The notes: a model not told the origin generated them from the letters alone. A DNA stretch of 64,000 nt from Rummeliibacillus sp. POC4 (GCF_003576525.1 NZ_QWUA01000016.1:1-64000); one strand, 5' to 3'; shown: positions 32,694 through 42,078, counted from the first letter of the stretch. Made by a program: numbers and translations.

Positions 32694-35600
32694 TTACTCA
32701 GGTGACCCTACTGATGCTTCTTCTTCGTTGTTTGAAGTAATGTTAAATGAATCGTTTGGTTGAAGATCATCATCATCTTCACTATCACGTAATTCTATTT
32801 CTTCATCATCGATTGTTAGCATTTTCACATCTAAACCTAAAGATTGAAGTTCTTTAATTAATACTTTGAAAGATTCAGGAACGCCTGGTTCTGGAACACT
32901 TTCACCTTTTACGATTGCTTCGTAAGTTTTAACACGACCTACAACGTCATCTGATTTAACTGTTAAGATTTCTTGAAGTGTATAAGCAGAACCATATGCT
33001 TCAAGAGCCCAAACTTCCATTTCACCAAAACGTTGTCCACCAAATTGCGCTTTACCACCAAGAGGTTGTTGCGTAACTAATGAGTAAGGACCTGTTGAAC
33101 GAGCGTGAAGTTTATCATCAACCATGTGAGCAAGTTTGATCATATACATAACACCAACTGATACACGGTTATCGAAAGGTTCACCAGTACGTCCATCATA
33201 AAGGATTGTTTTACCGTCACGATTCATGCCGGCTTCTTCCATTGTTTTCCATACGTCTTCATCAGTAGCACCATCGAATACCGGTGTTGCCATATGAACG
33301 CCTAAGTAACGAGCGGCCATACCTAGGTGCAACTCTAATACTTGTCCGATGTTCATACGAGATGGTACACCTAATGGGTTTAACATGATATCTACTGGAG
33401 TACCGTCTGGCAAGAATGGCATATCTTCTTCAGGTAAGATACGAGAGATTACCCCTTTGTTACCATGACGTCCGGCCATTTTGTCCCCAACGCGAATTTT
33501 ACGTTTTTGAACAATATAGACGCGAACCATTTGGTTAACACCTGGTGATAATTCATCTCCATCTTCACGATTGAAGACTTTGACATCTAGTACGATACCG
33601 CCTGCACCGTGAGGAACACGTAATGAAGTATCACGAACTTCACGAGCTTTTTCACCGAAGATTGCGTGTAATAGGCGTTCTTCTGCAGTCAATTCAGTTA
33701 CCCCTTTAGGAGTTACTTTACCGACTAAAATGTCACCATCATGCACTTCAGCACCAATGCGGATAATACCACGTTCATCTAGGTTACGTAATGCTTCTTC
33801 TCCGACGTTAGGAATATCACGAGTGATTTCTTCAGGTCCGAGTTTAGTATCACGTGCTTCTGATTCATATTCTTCGATATGAACAGAAGTATAAACGTCA
33901 TTTTTAACAAGACGTTCGTTCATGATTACAGCATCTTCATAGTTATAACCATTCCAAGTCATGAATGCTACGACTACGTTTCGACCAAGTGCTAACTCAC
34001 CGCGTTCCATTGAAGGACCATCTGCAAGAATATCACGTGGTTTAACACGTTCGCCAACTTTCACTAATGGACGTTGGTTGTAACTTGTACCTTGGTTAGA
34101 ACGTACAAATTTTTGTAATTTATATTTTGTTAAATCGCCTTTAACTTCTTTCCCATCGATTACTTCGATACGGCGTACATGAATTGAACGTGCTTCAACA
34201 TGTTCAACAATACCTGCATATTTTGCAACTACTGCCGCACCTGAGTCACGTGCATCTACATGTTCCATACCTGTACCAACGAATGGAGCTTCAGGATTTA
34301 ACAATGGAACTGCTTGTCGTTGCATGTTGGCACCCATAAGAGCACGGTTTGAGTCATCGTTTTCTAAGAATGGAATACATGCTGTTGCTGCAGATACTAC
34401 TTGTTTTGGAGATACGTCCATGTAGTCAACAGTTTCACGTTTGAATACTGAGTTATCACCACGGAAACGTCCTACAACTTCTTCCTCAGCAAAAGAGCCA
34501 TCTGGATTTAATGGTGAATTTGCTTGAGCAACAACGTAGTTATCTTCTTCGTCAGCAGTTAAATAATCGATATGATCTGTTAAGCAACCAGTTTCAGGAT
34601 CAACACGACGATATGGTGTTTCGATGAAACCAAATTTGTTCACTTTTGCATAACTTGAAAGTGAGTTGATCAAACCAATGTTTGGACCTTCTGGTGTTTC
34701 AATCGGACACATACGACCATAGTGAGAATAGTGAACATCACGTACTTCAAAGCCAGCACGTTCACGTGTTAAACCACCAGGTCCTAGAGCTGATAGACGA
34801 CGTTTGTGAGTCAATTCAGCTAATGGGTTTGTTTGGTCCATGAATTGTGATAATTGAGAACTACCAAAGAATTCTTTAATAGCTGCAATTACTGGACGAA
34901 TATTGATCAATTGTTGTGGAACAATAGACGCTGTGTCGTTAATAGACATACGTTCACGTACGACACGTTCCATACGAGATAACCCGATACGGAATTGGTT
35001 TTGTAGAAGTTCACCTACAGAACGTAGACGACGGTTACCTAAGTGGTCGATATCGTCTGTGTCGCCCACACCATATAATAAGTTAAAGAAATAAGAAACA
35101 GATGATACTACATCAGCAGGAGTGATATGTTTCACTTCTTCATCGATATAAGCATTACTGATTACTTTGATTTCTTTTTGTGATTCATCATTTGGTGCAT
35201 AGATTTTAATTTCTTGAATTTGAATATCTCCTTCAAGAACTCCTCCAACTTTAGAAATCGTTTTAAAGCCAACACCGTTTTCTAAATATGGGATTAAACG
35301 ATCTAGTACACGACGGTCGATTAATGTACCAGCTTCGACCAAAATTTCGCCTGTTTCAGGATCTGCTAAAGTTTCAGCAATTGTTTGGTTGAATAGGCGG
35401 TTTTTGATATGAAGCTTTTTGTTCATTTTGTAACGACCAACGTTTGCTAAATCATAACGTTTTGGATCAAAGAAACGAGAATACAATAGATTTTTTGCAC
35501 TTTCTACTGTTGGTGGTTCACCAGGGCGTAGACGTTCATAAATTTCTAATAGTGCTTTTTCTGTACTATCTGTATTATCTTTTTCCAATGTGTTACGTAA

Positions 35601-36248
35601 AAATTCGTTATCACCGATTAATTCGATGATTTCTTGATCGGATGCAAAGCCAAGCGCACGTAAAAGTACTGTAATTGGCAATTTACGAGTACGGTCGATA
35701 CGAACATAGACAACATCTTTAGCGTCAGTTTCGTATTCAAGCCAAGCACCACGGTTTGGAATAACTGTAGCACCAAAACCTTTTTTACCGTTTTTATCTG
35801 TTTTATCGTGATAGTATACACTTGGTGATCTTACTAATTGTGAAACAATAACGCGTTCCGCGCCGTTGATAATGAAAGTACCAGTTTCTGTCATGAGTGG
35901 GAAATCCCCCATGAATACTTCTTGTTCCTTCACTTCTTCTGTTTCTTTGTTAAGAAGACGTACTTTTACACGTAATGGTGCTGCATAAGTCACGTCACGT
36001 TGTTTGCATTCATCGACATCATATTTCGGTTCTCCGAGACTGTAGTCGACGAATTCTAGTGATAGATTCCCTGTGAAGTCTTCAATTGGTGAAATGTCAC
36101 GGAACATTTCACGTAAACCTTCTTCAAGAAACCATTCGTTAGATGCGGTTTGAATCTCAATAAGATTCGGAAGTTCCAGCACCTCTTTAATACGCGCAAA
36201 GCTTCTACGCTGGCGGTGTTGTCCGTACTGAACTAGTTGACCTGTCAA
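32694..36248 (-). CDS. rpoB: RNA polymerase subunit beta
   Basis: A 1184-residue beta subunit. The rifampicin pocket ([14 protein letters not shown] ... [14 protein letters not shown]) carries the residues of drug-sensitive enzymes. The C-terminus has the acidic tail found in Bacilli. The TTG start (LTGQLVQYG) matches B. subtilis and has GAGGGG 8 bases upstream; a GTG three codons earlier overlaps that site. A promoter and an attenuator-like hairpin lie between rsmC and this gene. Confidence 0.98.
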   Translation of the reverse strand: MTGQLVQYGQHRQRRSFARIKEVLELPNLIEIQTASNEWFLEEGLREMFRDISPIEDFTGNLSLEFVDYSLGEPKYDVDECKQRDVTYAAPLRVKVRLLNKETEEVKEQEVFMGDFPLMTETGTFIINGAERVIVSQLVRSPSVYYHDKTDKNGKKGFGATVIPNRGAWLEYETDAKDVVYVRIDRTRKLPITVLLRALGFASDQEIIELIGDNEFLRNTLEKDNTDSTEKALLEIYERLRPGEPPTVESAKNLLYSRFFDPKRYDLANVGRYKMNKKLHIKNRLFNQTIAETLADPETGEILVEAGTLIDRRVLDRLIPYLENGVGFKTISKVGGVLEGDIQIQEIKIYAPNDESQKEIKVISNAYIDEEVKHITPADVVSSVSYFFNLLYGVGDTDDIDHLGNRRLRSVGELLQNQFRIGLSRMERVVRERMSINDTASIVPQQLINIRPVIAAIKEFFGSSQLSQFMDQTNPLAELTHKRRLSALGPGGLTRERAGFEVRDVHYSHYGRMCPIETPEGPNIGLINSLSSYAKVNKFGFIETPYRRVDPETGCLTDHIDYLTADEEDNYVVAQANSPLNPDGSFAEEEVVGRFRGDNSVFKRETVDYMDVSPKQVVSAATACIPFLENDDSNRALMGANMQRQAVPLLNPEAPFVGTGMEHVDARDSGAAVVAKYAGIVEHVEARSIHVRRIEVIDGKEVKGDLTKYKLQKFVRSNQGTSYNQRPLVKVGERVKPRDILADGPSMERGELALGRNVVVAFMTWNGYNYEDAVIMNERLVKNDVYTSVHIEEYESEARDTKLGPEEITRDIPNVGEEALRNLDERGIIRIGAEVHDGDILVGKVTPKGVTELTAEERLLHAIFGEKAREVRDTSLRVPHGAGGIVLDVKVFNREDGDELSPGVNQMVRVYIVQKRKIRVGDKMAGRHGNKGVISRILPEEDMPFLPDGTPVDIMLNPLGVPSRMNIGQVLELHLGMAARYLGVHMATPVFDGATDEDVWKTMEEAGMNRDGKTILYDGRTGEPFDNRVSVGVMYMIKLAHMVDDKLHARSTGPYSLVTQQPLGGKAQFGGQRFGEMEVWALEAYGSAYTLQEILTVKSDDVVGRVKTYEAIVKGESVPEPGVPESFKVLIKELQSLGLDVKMLTIDDEEIELRDSEDDDDLQPNDSFNITSNNEEEASVGSPE

Positions 36249-36319
36249 CTCATTCACCCCTCAATAAAGCGATAATAGGTCTTTCAGAAACCATATAAAT
36301 GTTGTATGATTACGAAAGA

Positions 36320-36355
36320 CAAAAAGAAAACGAGTTCATTTTGAGCTCATTTTCG
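36320..36355 (-). terminator. attenuator-like hairpin in the rpoB leader
   Basis: GAAAATGAGCTC pairs with GAACTCGTTTTC (one mismatch, one G-T pair) over a 5-base loop, followed on the minus strand by TTTTTGTC. It lies about 80 bases after the rpoB promoter and 72 before the start codon. Confidence 0.7.
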
Positions 36356-36438
36356 ATTAACCAAAGTTAAATTCGAAAGCTCTTGCTATTTCATTTTCAA
36401 TCAATAGGCAAACGCCCTCAAATTAATATTTTTGCATT

Positions 36439-36467
36439 TTATTATATTATCACAGCGTTTTTGTCAA
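36439..36467 (-). promoter_or_regulatory. promoter of rpoB-rpoC
   Basis: A perfect TTGACA with TAATAA 17 bases downstream, or the overlapping TATAAT at 15 bases. It lies just after the rsmC-like gene. A second TTGACT overlaps the -35. Confidence 0.78.
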
Positions 36468-36491
36468 GTCAATCTATAAGTTTTGACAAAT

Positions 36492-37091
36492 TTATTTTAC
36501 TGCTTTGATAATCCAATAACCTTTTTTCTTCTCTACTATTTCCACTTTTGAAAATTTTAATTCCAAATGTTCTACAGTAGATGGTGCACCTTGTTTTTTT
36601 TGAATGACAATCCACAGTTCACCTAAATCCACTAGTTTTTCATATGCTTCATCATAAAATCTAAAAATAGTGTTTTTTCCTGCGCGAATCGGAGGATTTG
36701 TCAAAACAACAGCGACTTGTTCTTCTTGAACAGATGAAAGTGCATCACTCTCATAGATCTGTACATTTTGAACCCCGTTCAATTCAGCATTTTTCTTTGC
36801 TAGATTAACCGCTCGCTCATTGACATCCATCATGTGAATTATATGATTTGGATAACTTTTTGCAATTGACAATCCAATTGGTCCATATCCACAACCTACA
36901 TCTAAAATACACCCTTCAACAGTTGGCATCTCAAAACTATCAATTAATACACGGGAACCAAAATCTACTTCGCTTTTACTAAAAACCCCTGCATCTGTTT
37001 CAAAAACAAAAGAAAATCCCCGAAGTGTAAAATTCCATCTACGTGGTTTACTCTCTACTTGAGGCTTTTTTGAATAATAATGTTCTGACAA
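36492..37091 (-). CDS. class I SAM-dependent methyltransferase, RsmC/YbxB type
   Basis: A 199-residue methyltransferase with SAM motif ILDVGCGYGPIGL near residue 62 and the NPPIRAGK catalytic motif of RsmC-type 16S rRNA guanine-N2 methyltransferases. In Bacilli this gene (ybxB) always lies between rplL and rpoB. Start TTG with GGAGGG 8 bases upstream. The target site on rRNA is not proven for Gram-positive members, so the rsmC symbol is withheld. Confidence 0.9.
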   Translation of the reverse strand: MSEHYYSKKPQVESKPRRWNFTLRGFSFVFETDAGVFSKSEVDFGSRVLIDSFEMPTVEGCILDVGCGYGPIGLSIAKSYPNHIIHMMDVNERAVNLAKKNAELNGVQNVQIYESDALSSVQEEQVAVVLTNPPIRAGKNTIFRFYDEAYEKLVDLGELWIVIQKKQGAPSTVEHLELKFSKVEIVEKKKGYWIIKAVK

Positions 37092-37121
37092 GAATAATGC
37101 CCTCCATCATCTAAAGGTAAA

Positions 37122-37151
37122 GAAAAAGCCCGCCAAAATTGACGAGCTTTT
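37122..37151 (-). terminator. intrinsic terminator after rplL
   Basis: AAAAGCTCGTC and GGCGGGCTTTTT pair around AATTTT (several G-T pairs), followed by a T-run on the minus strand. It probably trims transcription between rplL and the rpoB region. Confidence 0.82.
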
Positions 37152-37170
37152 CACAATCAACAAGTAGAAA

Positions 37171-37530
37171 TTATTTAACTTCTACAGATGCGCCAACTTC
37201 TTCAAGTTTAGCTTTGATTTCTTCAGCTTCTTCTTTAGCAACGCCTTCTTTAAGAGCTTTAGGAGCGTTATCAACTACTTCTTTAGCTTCTTTAAGACCT
37301 AAACCAGTGATTTCACGAACCACTTTGATTACTTTAATTTTTGAATCACCAGCAGAAGCTAAAACTACATCAAATTCAGTTTTTTCTTCTGCAGCTGCAG
37401 CAGCGCCACCAGCAACTGCTACAGGAGCAGCAGCAGTAACACCGAATTCTTCTTCGATTGCTTTTACTAAATCGTTTAATTCAAGAACTGTCATATTTTT
37501 AACAGCTTCTAAGATTTGCTCATTGTTCAT
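37171..37530 (-). CDS. rplL: 50S ribosomal protein L7/L12
   Basis: A 119-residue stalk protein. It has the N-terminal dimerisation helix pair, an Ala-rich hinge (about residues 35-50) and a C-terminal domain ([17 protein letters not shown]) that recruits translational GTPases. It follows rplJ by about 70 bases with AGGAGG. Confidence 0.98.
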   Translation of the reverse strand: MNNEQILEAVKNMTVLELNDLVKAIEEEFGVTAAAPVAVAGGAAAAAEEKTEFDVVLASAGDSKIKVIKVVREITGLGLKEAKEVVDNAPKALKEGVAKEEAEEIKAKLEEVGASVEVK

Positions 37531-37601
37531 TATATTTTCCTCCTATACGGAATGTAAGTTTTTTTGTTTTGGCAATAGTTGCCTAGAAGATTAAGCAGCT
37601 A

Positions 37602-38102
37602 TTAAGCGCCTTGTTCTTCTTTTTGTTCTGCAACAGCTTTTGTTACAAGAGCTAGGTTGCGCATTGGAGCTTGAAGTACAGATAATAGCATAGATAGTAA
37701 ACCTTCGCGAGATGGAAGTTCTGCCAATGCTTTAACTTCTTCAACGCTTGCATAAGCGCCTTCGATAAGACCAGCTTTAATTTCTAATTGTTCGTTTTCT
37801 TTCGCAAAGTTGTTGATGATACGTGCAGGAGCAACAACATCTTCACTTGAAAATGCAATTGCATTTGGACCTGTAAGAACTTCGTTAAGTTCTTCATAAC
37901 CAGTTTCAACAGTAGCACGACGAACTAAAGTATTTTTGTATACTTTAAATTCTACACCAGCTTCACGTAATTGTTTACGTAGTTCAGTAACTTGAGATAC
38001 TGTAAGGCCACGGTAGTCAACTACTACTACTGATGCTGCACTTTTAAACTTGTCAGCGATTTCTTGAACAACAGCTTGTTTAGCTTCAACTGCTTTGTTC
38101 AT
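37602..38102 (-). CDS. rplJ: 50S ribosomal protein L10
   Basis: A 166-residue L10 that anchors L7/L12 dimers to the ribosome through its C-terminal helix. The N-terminal block [21 protein letters not shown] is typical. AGGAGGTG precedes the ATG. The roughly 220-base leader has a strong promoter and a terminator-like hairpin, consistent with L10-leader autoregulation known in Firmicutes. Confidence 0.98.
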   Translation of the reverse strand: MNKAVEAKQAVVQEIADKFKSAASVVVVDYRGLTVSQVTELRKQLREAGVEFKVYKNTLVRRATVETGYEELNEVLTGPNAIAFSSEDVVAPARIINNFAKENEQLEIKAGLIEGAYASVEEVKALAELPSREGLLSMLLSVLQAPMRNLALVTKAVAEQKEEQGA

Positions 38103-38149
38103 CTTGACACCTCCTATTAGAATGGGTCATTTATACCGACAAAAGAAAA

Positions 38150-38285
38150 GCCTCTTGCCAATAGTAGACAAGAGGCGGAATTTCATCATCTTAAGTAAGA
38201 GTCTGAGTTCCTTTGCCCTCGGTAGGACATTAAGCGAAAATAATTCGCCCCTACGGTCTACGGTACAAATGGATATTCACAACAG
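38150..38285 (-). promoter_or_regulatory. L10-type leader of rplJ-rplL with attenuator hairpin
   Basis: About 180 transcribed bases before rplJ. At 38150-38176 GCCTCTTGTC pairs with the GCAAGAGGC arm, followed by TTTTCTTTT, a terminator-like attenuator. Upstream are further pairing segments (GTACCGTAGACCGTAGGGGCG region). L10(L12)4 control is known for Firmicutes; its operation here is inferred. Confidence 0.72.
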
Positions 38286-38290
38286 TATTC

Positions 38291-38319
38291 ATCATAACAA
38301 ACGATGTATACTCTGTCAA
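38291..38319 (-). promoter_or_regulatory. sigma-A promoter of rplJ-rplL
   Basis: TTGACA, 17 bases, TATGAT on the minus strand, about 30 bases after the rplA stop; a near-consensus promoter. Confidence 0.9.
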
Positions 38320-38326
38320 TCAAAAA

Positions 38327-39028
38327 TTATTTTGCTTCTGTAGCTGATAGTGGGTCAACTTTAATTGATGGTCCCATTGTAGTAGTTACGTGTAAAGATT
38401 TTACGTAAGCACCTTTTGATGCAGCAGGTTTTGCTTTAAGGATTACGTCAATTAATGTAGATAAGTTTTCAGCTAGTTTATCAGCTTCGAATGAAACTTT
38501 ACCAACTGGTGCGTGAATGATACCAGCTTTATCTGCACGGTATTCAACTTTACCAGCTTTGATTTCATTAACTGCTTTTGTTACGTCGAAAGTAACTGTA
38601 CCAGTTTTAGGGTTTGGCATTAAACCTTTAGGTCCTAATACACGACCAAGTTTACCAACTTCACCCATCATATCTGGAGTTGCAACGATTACATCGAAGT
38701 CAAACCAACCTTGTTGGATTTTTTGGATATATTCTGCATCGCCCACGTAATCAGCGCCAGCTGCTTCAGCTTCTTTAATTTTTTCACCTTTAGCGAAAAC
38801 TAAAACGCGTTGAGTTTTACCAGTACCGTTTGGAAGTACTACTGCTCCACGGATTTGTTGGTCGTTTTTACGAGTATCGATGTTTAAGTTAAATGCTACT
38901 TCAACTGTTGCGTCAAAGTTAACAGTGCTTGTTTTTTTAGCAAGTTCAGCTGCTTCAGCTACTGTGTATAGTTGGTTACGGTCAACTAATTTAGCTGCAT
39001 CTTGCATTTTTTTACCTTTTTTAGCCAT
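38327..39028 (-). CDS. rplA: 50S ribosomal protein L1
   Basis: A 233-residue L1 starting [15 protein letters not shown], the mobile L1-stalk protein that handles E-site tRNA. The block [14 protein letters not shown] is the family signature. GGAGG lies before this ATG; a longer reading upstream has no site and covers the leader. The leader holds a GTGGGAGG motif also found before rplK. Confidence 0.98.
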   Translation of the reverse strand: MAKKGKKMQDAAKLVDRNQLYTVAEAAELAKKTSTVNFDATVEVAFNLNIDTRKNDQQIRGAVVLPNGTGKTQRVLVFAKGEKIKEAEAAGADYVGDAEYIQKIQQGWFDFDVIVATPDMMGEVGKLGRVLGPKGLMPNPKTGTVTFDVTKAVNEIKAGKVEYRADKAGIIHAPVGKVSFEADKLAENLSTLIDVILKAKPAASKGAYVKSLHVTTTMGPSIKVDPLSATEAK

Positions 39029-39033
39029 TATAT

Positions 39034-39078
39034 ATTTCCTCCTTGATTGTGGTTGTAACGGGTTAAACCTCCCACGAA
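39034..39078 (-). promoter_or_regulatory. rplA leader motif resembling the rplK leader
   Basis: GTGGGAGG, a few bases, AACCC, then TTACAACCACA before the ribosome-binding site. The same order occurs before rplK, suggesting one regulatory protein, probably L1, for both. Confidence 0.55.
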
Positions 39079-39155
39079 TAAAGGCTGCGAGTTTCAAATA
39101 TGACTATAAGAAACAATCGCAACCTCCAAAAACAATACTTTATCAAGTAATGGGA

Positions 39156-39581
39156 TTAGTCTTCGATCACAATACCCATGCTACGTGCAGTACCTTCTAC
39201 CATTGACATAGCAGCTTCTACTGATGCTGCATTTAAGTCAGGCATTTTAGTTTCAGCGATTTCGCGTACTTTATCACGTTTCACTGTAGCTACTTTTTTA
39301 CGATTTGGTTCACCTGAACCTGATTTGATACCAGCTGCTACTTTAAGTAGAACTGCTGCCGGTGGAGTTTTTGTAATGAAAGTGAATGAACGATCTTCAA
39401 ATACAGAAATCTCAACTGGAATAATCAAACCTGCTTGGTCCGCAGTACGAGCGTTGAATTCTTTACAGAATCCCATGATGTTAACACCTGCTTGACCCAA
39501 TGCAGGACCTACTGGTGGTGCTGGATTTGCTTTACCAGCTGGGATTTGAAGTTTTACAACTTTAACAACTTTTTTAGCCAC
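39156..39581 (-). CDS. rplK: 50S ribosomal protein L11
   Basis: A 141-residue L11, the stalk-base protein needed for RelA activation and the thiostrepton site. The Pro-rich N-terminal block [17 protein letters not shown] is intact. The start is GTG ([12 protein letters not shown]) with AAGGAGGTG upstream, as inferred from family alignment; the frame reads on for 17 more codons through the leader. Confidence 0.97.
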   Translation of the reverse strand: MAKKVVKVVKLQIPAGKANPAPPVGPALGQAGVNIMGFCKEFNARTADQAGLIIPVEISVFEDRSFTFITKTPPAAVLLKVAAGIKSGSGEPNRKKVATVKRDKVREIAETKMPDLNAASVEAAMSMVEGTARSMGIVIED

Positions 39582-39585
39582 GAGA

Positions 39586-39634
39586 CACACCTCCTTAAGT
39601 CCGTGATGTGGTAATTGGGTTTCCCCTCCCACTC
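39586..39634 (-). promoter_or_regulatory. rplK leader with GTGGGAGG/TTACCACA motif
   Basis: GAGTGGGAGG, a short A-rich loop, ACCC, then TTACCACATCACGG directly before AAGGAGG. It resembles, from memory, the rplK leader of other Bacilli and may be an L1-binding autoregulatory site. Confidence 0.6.
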
Positions 39635-39720
39635 AATATCTGTCTGTCGGCTGAATCCGATAACATTAAAAATTACTATATCATAACATGTGATATATTT
39701 TTCACAGTATGACCTATGAA

Positions 39721-39749
39721 ATGATAACACTTTTTAAAATGCAAGGCAA
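39721..39749 (-). promoter_or_regulatory. candidate promoter of rplK-rplA
   Basis: TTGCCT, 17 bases, TATCAT on the minus strand, just after the nusG stop. Confidence 0.65.
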
Positions 39750-39760
39750 GTACCTTGTAT

Positions 39761-40294
39761 TTAAACTTTTAGAACTTGATCAAAATCTAGTTCCATTTTT
39801 GTTTCACGACCGAACATGTCCACTTTAACATTTACTTTGCCTTTATCAGCGACAATTTCTTCTACAATTCCTTGGAAATGAGCAAAAGGTCCTTCAAGAA
39901 CTTCAACTAAATCACCTACACCGAAGTCTAGGTCAACAGTTGCTTCGTTTTCGCCCATTTGTTGTAGAATTGCTTCTACTTCTTCAGGAAGTAATGGTGT
40001 TGGTTTTACCCCACCACCTGAAGAACCGATGAAACCAGTCACCCCTGGTGTATTACGAACAACATACCAAGCATCATCTGTCATAACTAATTCTACTAAT
40101 ACATAGCCTGGGAAAGTTTTACGCATATATGTTTTTTTACGACCGTCTTTTACTTCAGTTTCTTGCTCTTCTGGAATAATCACGCGGAAGATTTTATCTT
40201 GCATACCCATTGTTTCAACACGTTTTTCTAGGTTTGCTTTTACTTTGTTTTCATAACCTGAATAAGTATGAACGACATACCATTTTTTCTCCAT
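39761..40294 (-). CDS. nusG: transcription factor NusG
   Basis: A 177-residue NusG with an NGN domain (WYVVHTYSGYENKVKANLEKR) that binds the RNA polymerase clamp and a C-terminal KOW domain (DLVEVLEGPFAHFQGIVEEI). It follows secE. Its AGGAGG lies 24 bases from the ATG, far beyond normal, with a 15-base hairpin between them that would shorten the effective distance to 9. A terminator-like hairpin lies just upstream. Confidence 0.97.
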   Translation of the reverse strand: MEKKWYVVHTYSGYENKVKANLEKRVETMGMQDKIFRVIIPEEQETEVKDGRKKTYMRKTFPGYVLVELVMTDDAWYVVRNTPGVTGFIGSSGGGVKPTPLLPEEVEAILQQMGENEATVDLDFGVGDLVEVLEGPFAHFQGIVEEIVADKGKVNVKVDMFGRETKMELDFDQVLKV

Positions 40295-40301
40295 AATAGA
40301 T

Positions 40302-40324
40302 AGGACTACTCGTCCTTCCCTCCT
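40302..40324 (-). promoter_or_regulatory. unusual nusG ribosome-binding site with spacer hairpin
   Basis: The Shine-Dalgarno AGGAGG (40319-40324) is followed by AGGAC-GAGTA-GTCCT (40302-40316), a perfect 5-bp hairpin. Seven more bases then lead to the ATG. Folding the hairpin brings the site to a normal 9-base distance. Confidence 0.7.
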
Positions 40325-40340
40325 TTTCTAAAGGCAAAAT

Positions 40341-40370
40341 GAAAAAACCCGTTACAACACACGGGCTATT
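40341..40370 (-). terminator. terminator-like hairpin between secE and nusG
   Basis: AGCCCGT pairs with ACGGGTT around an 8-base loop and is followed on the minus strand by TTTTTTCATTTT. It lies inside the otherwise co-transcribed secE-nusG pair. Confidence 0.75.
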
Positions 40371-40393
40371 TCAGACATATTAACTTTATTAAA

Positions 40394-40579
40394 TCATAAC
40401 TCCAAGTACCAGCGCAATAATTTAGAAACACCTAAATCGATTACCATGAAAAATGCAGCCATAAACAGCAAAGTTGTAATGACGATAATTGTATATTTCG
40501 TCAATTCTTTACGTTTTGGCCAACTTGTTTTTCTCATTTCTGATAGAACACCGCGGAAAAACACACCTAACTTACCCAT
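40394..40579 (-). CDS. secE: protein translocase subunit SecE
   Basis: A 61-residue SecE with the cytoplasmic amphipathic helix (EMRKTSWPKRKEL) and a single transmembrane segment (IIVITTLLFMAAFFMVI). It clamps SecY in the translocon. It lies between rpmG and nusG in the universal order. Confidence 0.97.
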   Translation of the reverse strand: MGKLGVFFRGVLSEMRKTSWPKRKELTKYTIIVITTLLFMAAFFMVIDLGVSKLLRWYLEL

Positions 40580-40624
40580 CCAACCAAACCTCCGAATATA
40601 ATCATATATACATAACGTATTGTA

Positions 40625-40771
40625 TTATCTAGTCTGTTTATGTAATGTATGCTCATTACAATGTGAACAATATTTTTTAAGTTCCATTCTCTTTGAACTG
40701 TCTTTAGCCGCGGGTACATGATAATTTCTAGCCCCGCATTTTTCACAGCTTAATGCTACTTTTTGTGTCAT
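40625..40771 (-). CDS. rpmG: 50S ribosomal protein L33, zinc-binding form
   Basis: A 48-residue L33 starting MTQKVALSCEKCG with two CxxC pairs (CEKC and CSHC), the zinc-containing form. The frame extends upstream, but AAAGGTGA before this ATG supports the short start. Its place before secE is conserved. A sigma-A promoter lies just upstream. Confidence 0.95.
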   Translation of the reverse strand: MTQKVALSCEKCGARNYHVPAAKDSSKRMELKKYCSHCNEHTLHKQTR

Positions 40772-40802
40772 GCTATCACCTTTACGGAATTGTCCTTTTA
40801 AA

Positions 40803-40831
40803 AGCCTATCATCTATTAGAAAAGCTGTCAA
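40803..40831 (-). promoter_or_regulatory. sigma-A promoter of rpmG-secE-nusG
   Basis: TTGACA, 17 bases, TAGGCT on the minus strand, between sigH and rpmG. Confidence 0.7.
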
Positions 40832-40856
40832 CTTACCTCTTAACCCTATAAAACTA

Positions 40857-41498
40857 CTATTCTACTTCTAAATGCCGTTCTAATTTTCGCTTAATACGTT
40901 GTAAAGCATTATCAATCGACTTAACGTGCCGATCTAATCTAGCAGAAATTTCTTGGTAAGAGCAACCTTCTAAATAGAGGGTTAAAACTTGTCTCTCTAA
41001 ATCACTTAAGACTTGTCCAATTTTCTCTTCTAAATAGTTAAACTCTTCACGATGAATGATTAATTTCTCAGGATCATCAACTGTCGCCCCTGTAAGCATA
41101 TCCATTAGCGTTTTCGTTGATTCTTCTTCAAAAACTGGCTTATCTAGTGAAACATATGAGTTAAGTGGTATATGTTTCTGTCTAGTGGCCGTTTTTATAG
41201 CCGTAATAATTTGACGCTTAACACAAAGTTCAGCAAAAGCTTTGAAAGAAGCTAATTTATCATCTTTAAAATCCCGGATTGCTTTATACAATCCGATCAT
41301 ACCCTCTTGCACAATATCCTCTTTATCAGCACCAATTAAAAAATAAGATTTAACTTTTAAGCGTACAACCGGCTTATACTTACTAATTAGGAAATCCAAT
41401 GCTTCTGTATCGCCATCGCGTGCCGCTTCTACTAGTTGCTCATCAGTCAAAGTCTCAAATTGTTGATGCTTAACGTGTAAATGATCACTTGTTAACAA
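40857..41498 (-). CDS. sigH: RNA polymerase sigma factor SigH (sigma-30)
   Basis: A 213-residue group-3 sigma factor with region 2 (DIVQEGMIGLYKAIRDFKDD) and region 4 (YLEGCSYQEISARLDRHVKSIDNALQRIKRKL). In Bacilli sigma-H drives early sporulation and competence genes such as spo0A, spo0F and kinA. Start TTG after GGGGTGA. A sigma-A promoter overlaps the end of rae1, so it need not depend on upstream genes. Confidence 0.96.
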   Translation of the reverse strand: MLTSDHLHVKHQQFETLTDEQLVEAARDGDTEALDFLISKYKPVVRLKVKSYFLIGADKEDIVQEGMIGLYKAIRDFKDDKLASFKAFAELCVKRQIITAIKTATRQKHIPLNSYVSLDKPVFEEESTKTLMDMLTGATVDDPEKLIIHREEFNYLEEKIGQVLSDLERQVLTLYLEGCSYQEISARLDRHVKSIDNALQRIKRKLERHLEVE

Positions 41499-41533
41499 AG
41501 TATCACCCCAATTGCGCTAGCCTATTTAAACAT

Positions 41534-41563
41534 AGTATAACGGAATTGGAAAATATCAGTCAA
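41534..41563 (-). promoter_or_regulatory. sigma-A promoter of sigH
   Basis: TTGACT, 18 bases, TATACT on the minus strand; the -35 overlaps the rae1 stop codon. In B. subtilis the sigH promoter is also sigma-A-type and AbrB-repressed. Confidence 0.82.
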
Positions 41564-42078
41564 TCACTCAATTTATTTCCTCTACGCATTTGTTCGAATT
41601 TTTCTAAAACATCTGCTGATAATTCAATTTTAGAGCTAGGTTTTTGGACTTGAATATTTTTAACTTTTTGAGAAATTTGAGTGCGTACATTTTGGATTTC
41701 AATTTCAAATTCACGCGCAGATTTTCGAAGAGCACCATTTCCAAATATTACACTTTGTTCAGCCATATCTGATGTGGCTACGTAAATTTTGTTTCTCTTG
41801 GTTGTTAGTTCAGCAGTGAGCTTTTCAATACGATCATCTGCAGTTTCTTTTGCTCTGGTATAAATAACTTCAACATTATGCTGTGTCATCTTTGTAGCGA
41901 TGCCAGGAACGAGATACGCGTCAAAAACGACAATGACGCGCATTCCCGAGTAGGCTTGATAGTCTGCCATTAACTCTATCAGTCGATCTCTCGCATCTAT
42001 TAGCTTATGTTCTTTTAACGCTTGTAGTTCCTTCCATGCACCAATAATGTTATAGCCATCAACTAAGAGTATGTTCAT
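41560..42078 (-). CDS. rae1: Rae1/YacP, ribosome-associated NYN endoribonuclease
   Basis: A 172-residue NYN (PIN-like) nuclease. Acidic residues lie in LLVDGYNIIGAW near the start and in VVFDAY and ATSDMAEQ further on. B. subtilis Rae1 cleaves mRNA in the ribosomal A site. It lies between rlmB and sigH as in Bacillus, 11 bases after rlmB. Confidence 0.92.
   Translation of the reverse strand: MNILLVDGYNIIGAWKELQALKEHKLIDARDRLIELMADYQAYSGMRVIVVFDAYLVPGIATKMTQHNVEVIYTRAKETADDRIEKLTAELTTKRNKIYVATSDMAEQSVIFGNGALRKSAREFEIEIQNVRTQISQKVKNIQVQKPSSKIELSADVLEKFEQMRRGNKLSD

Noticed and set aside
37139-37594. 151-codon frame antisense to rplL
   Set aside because: It mirrors the Ala/Glu-rich codon pattern of rplL on the other strand and has no start signals.
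39029-39097. 23-residue extension of L1
   Set aside because: It covers the leader motif; the family start MAKKGKK has a good ribosome-binding site.
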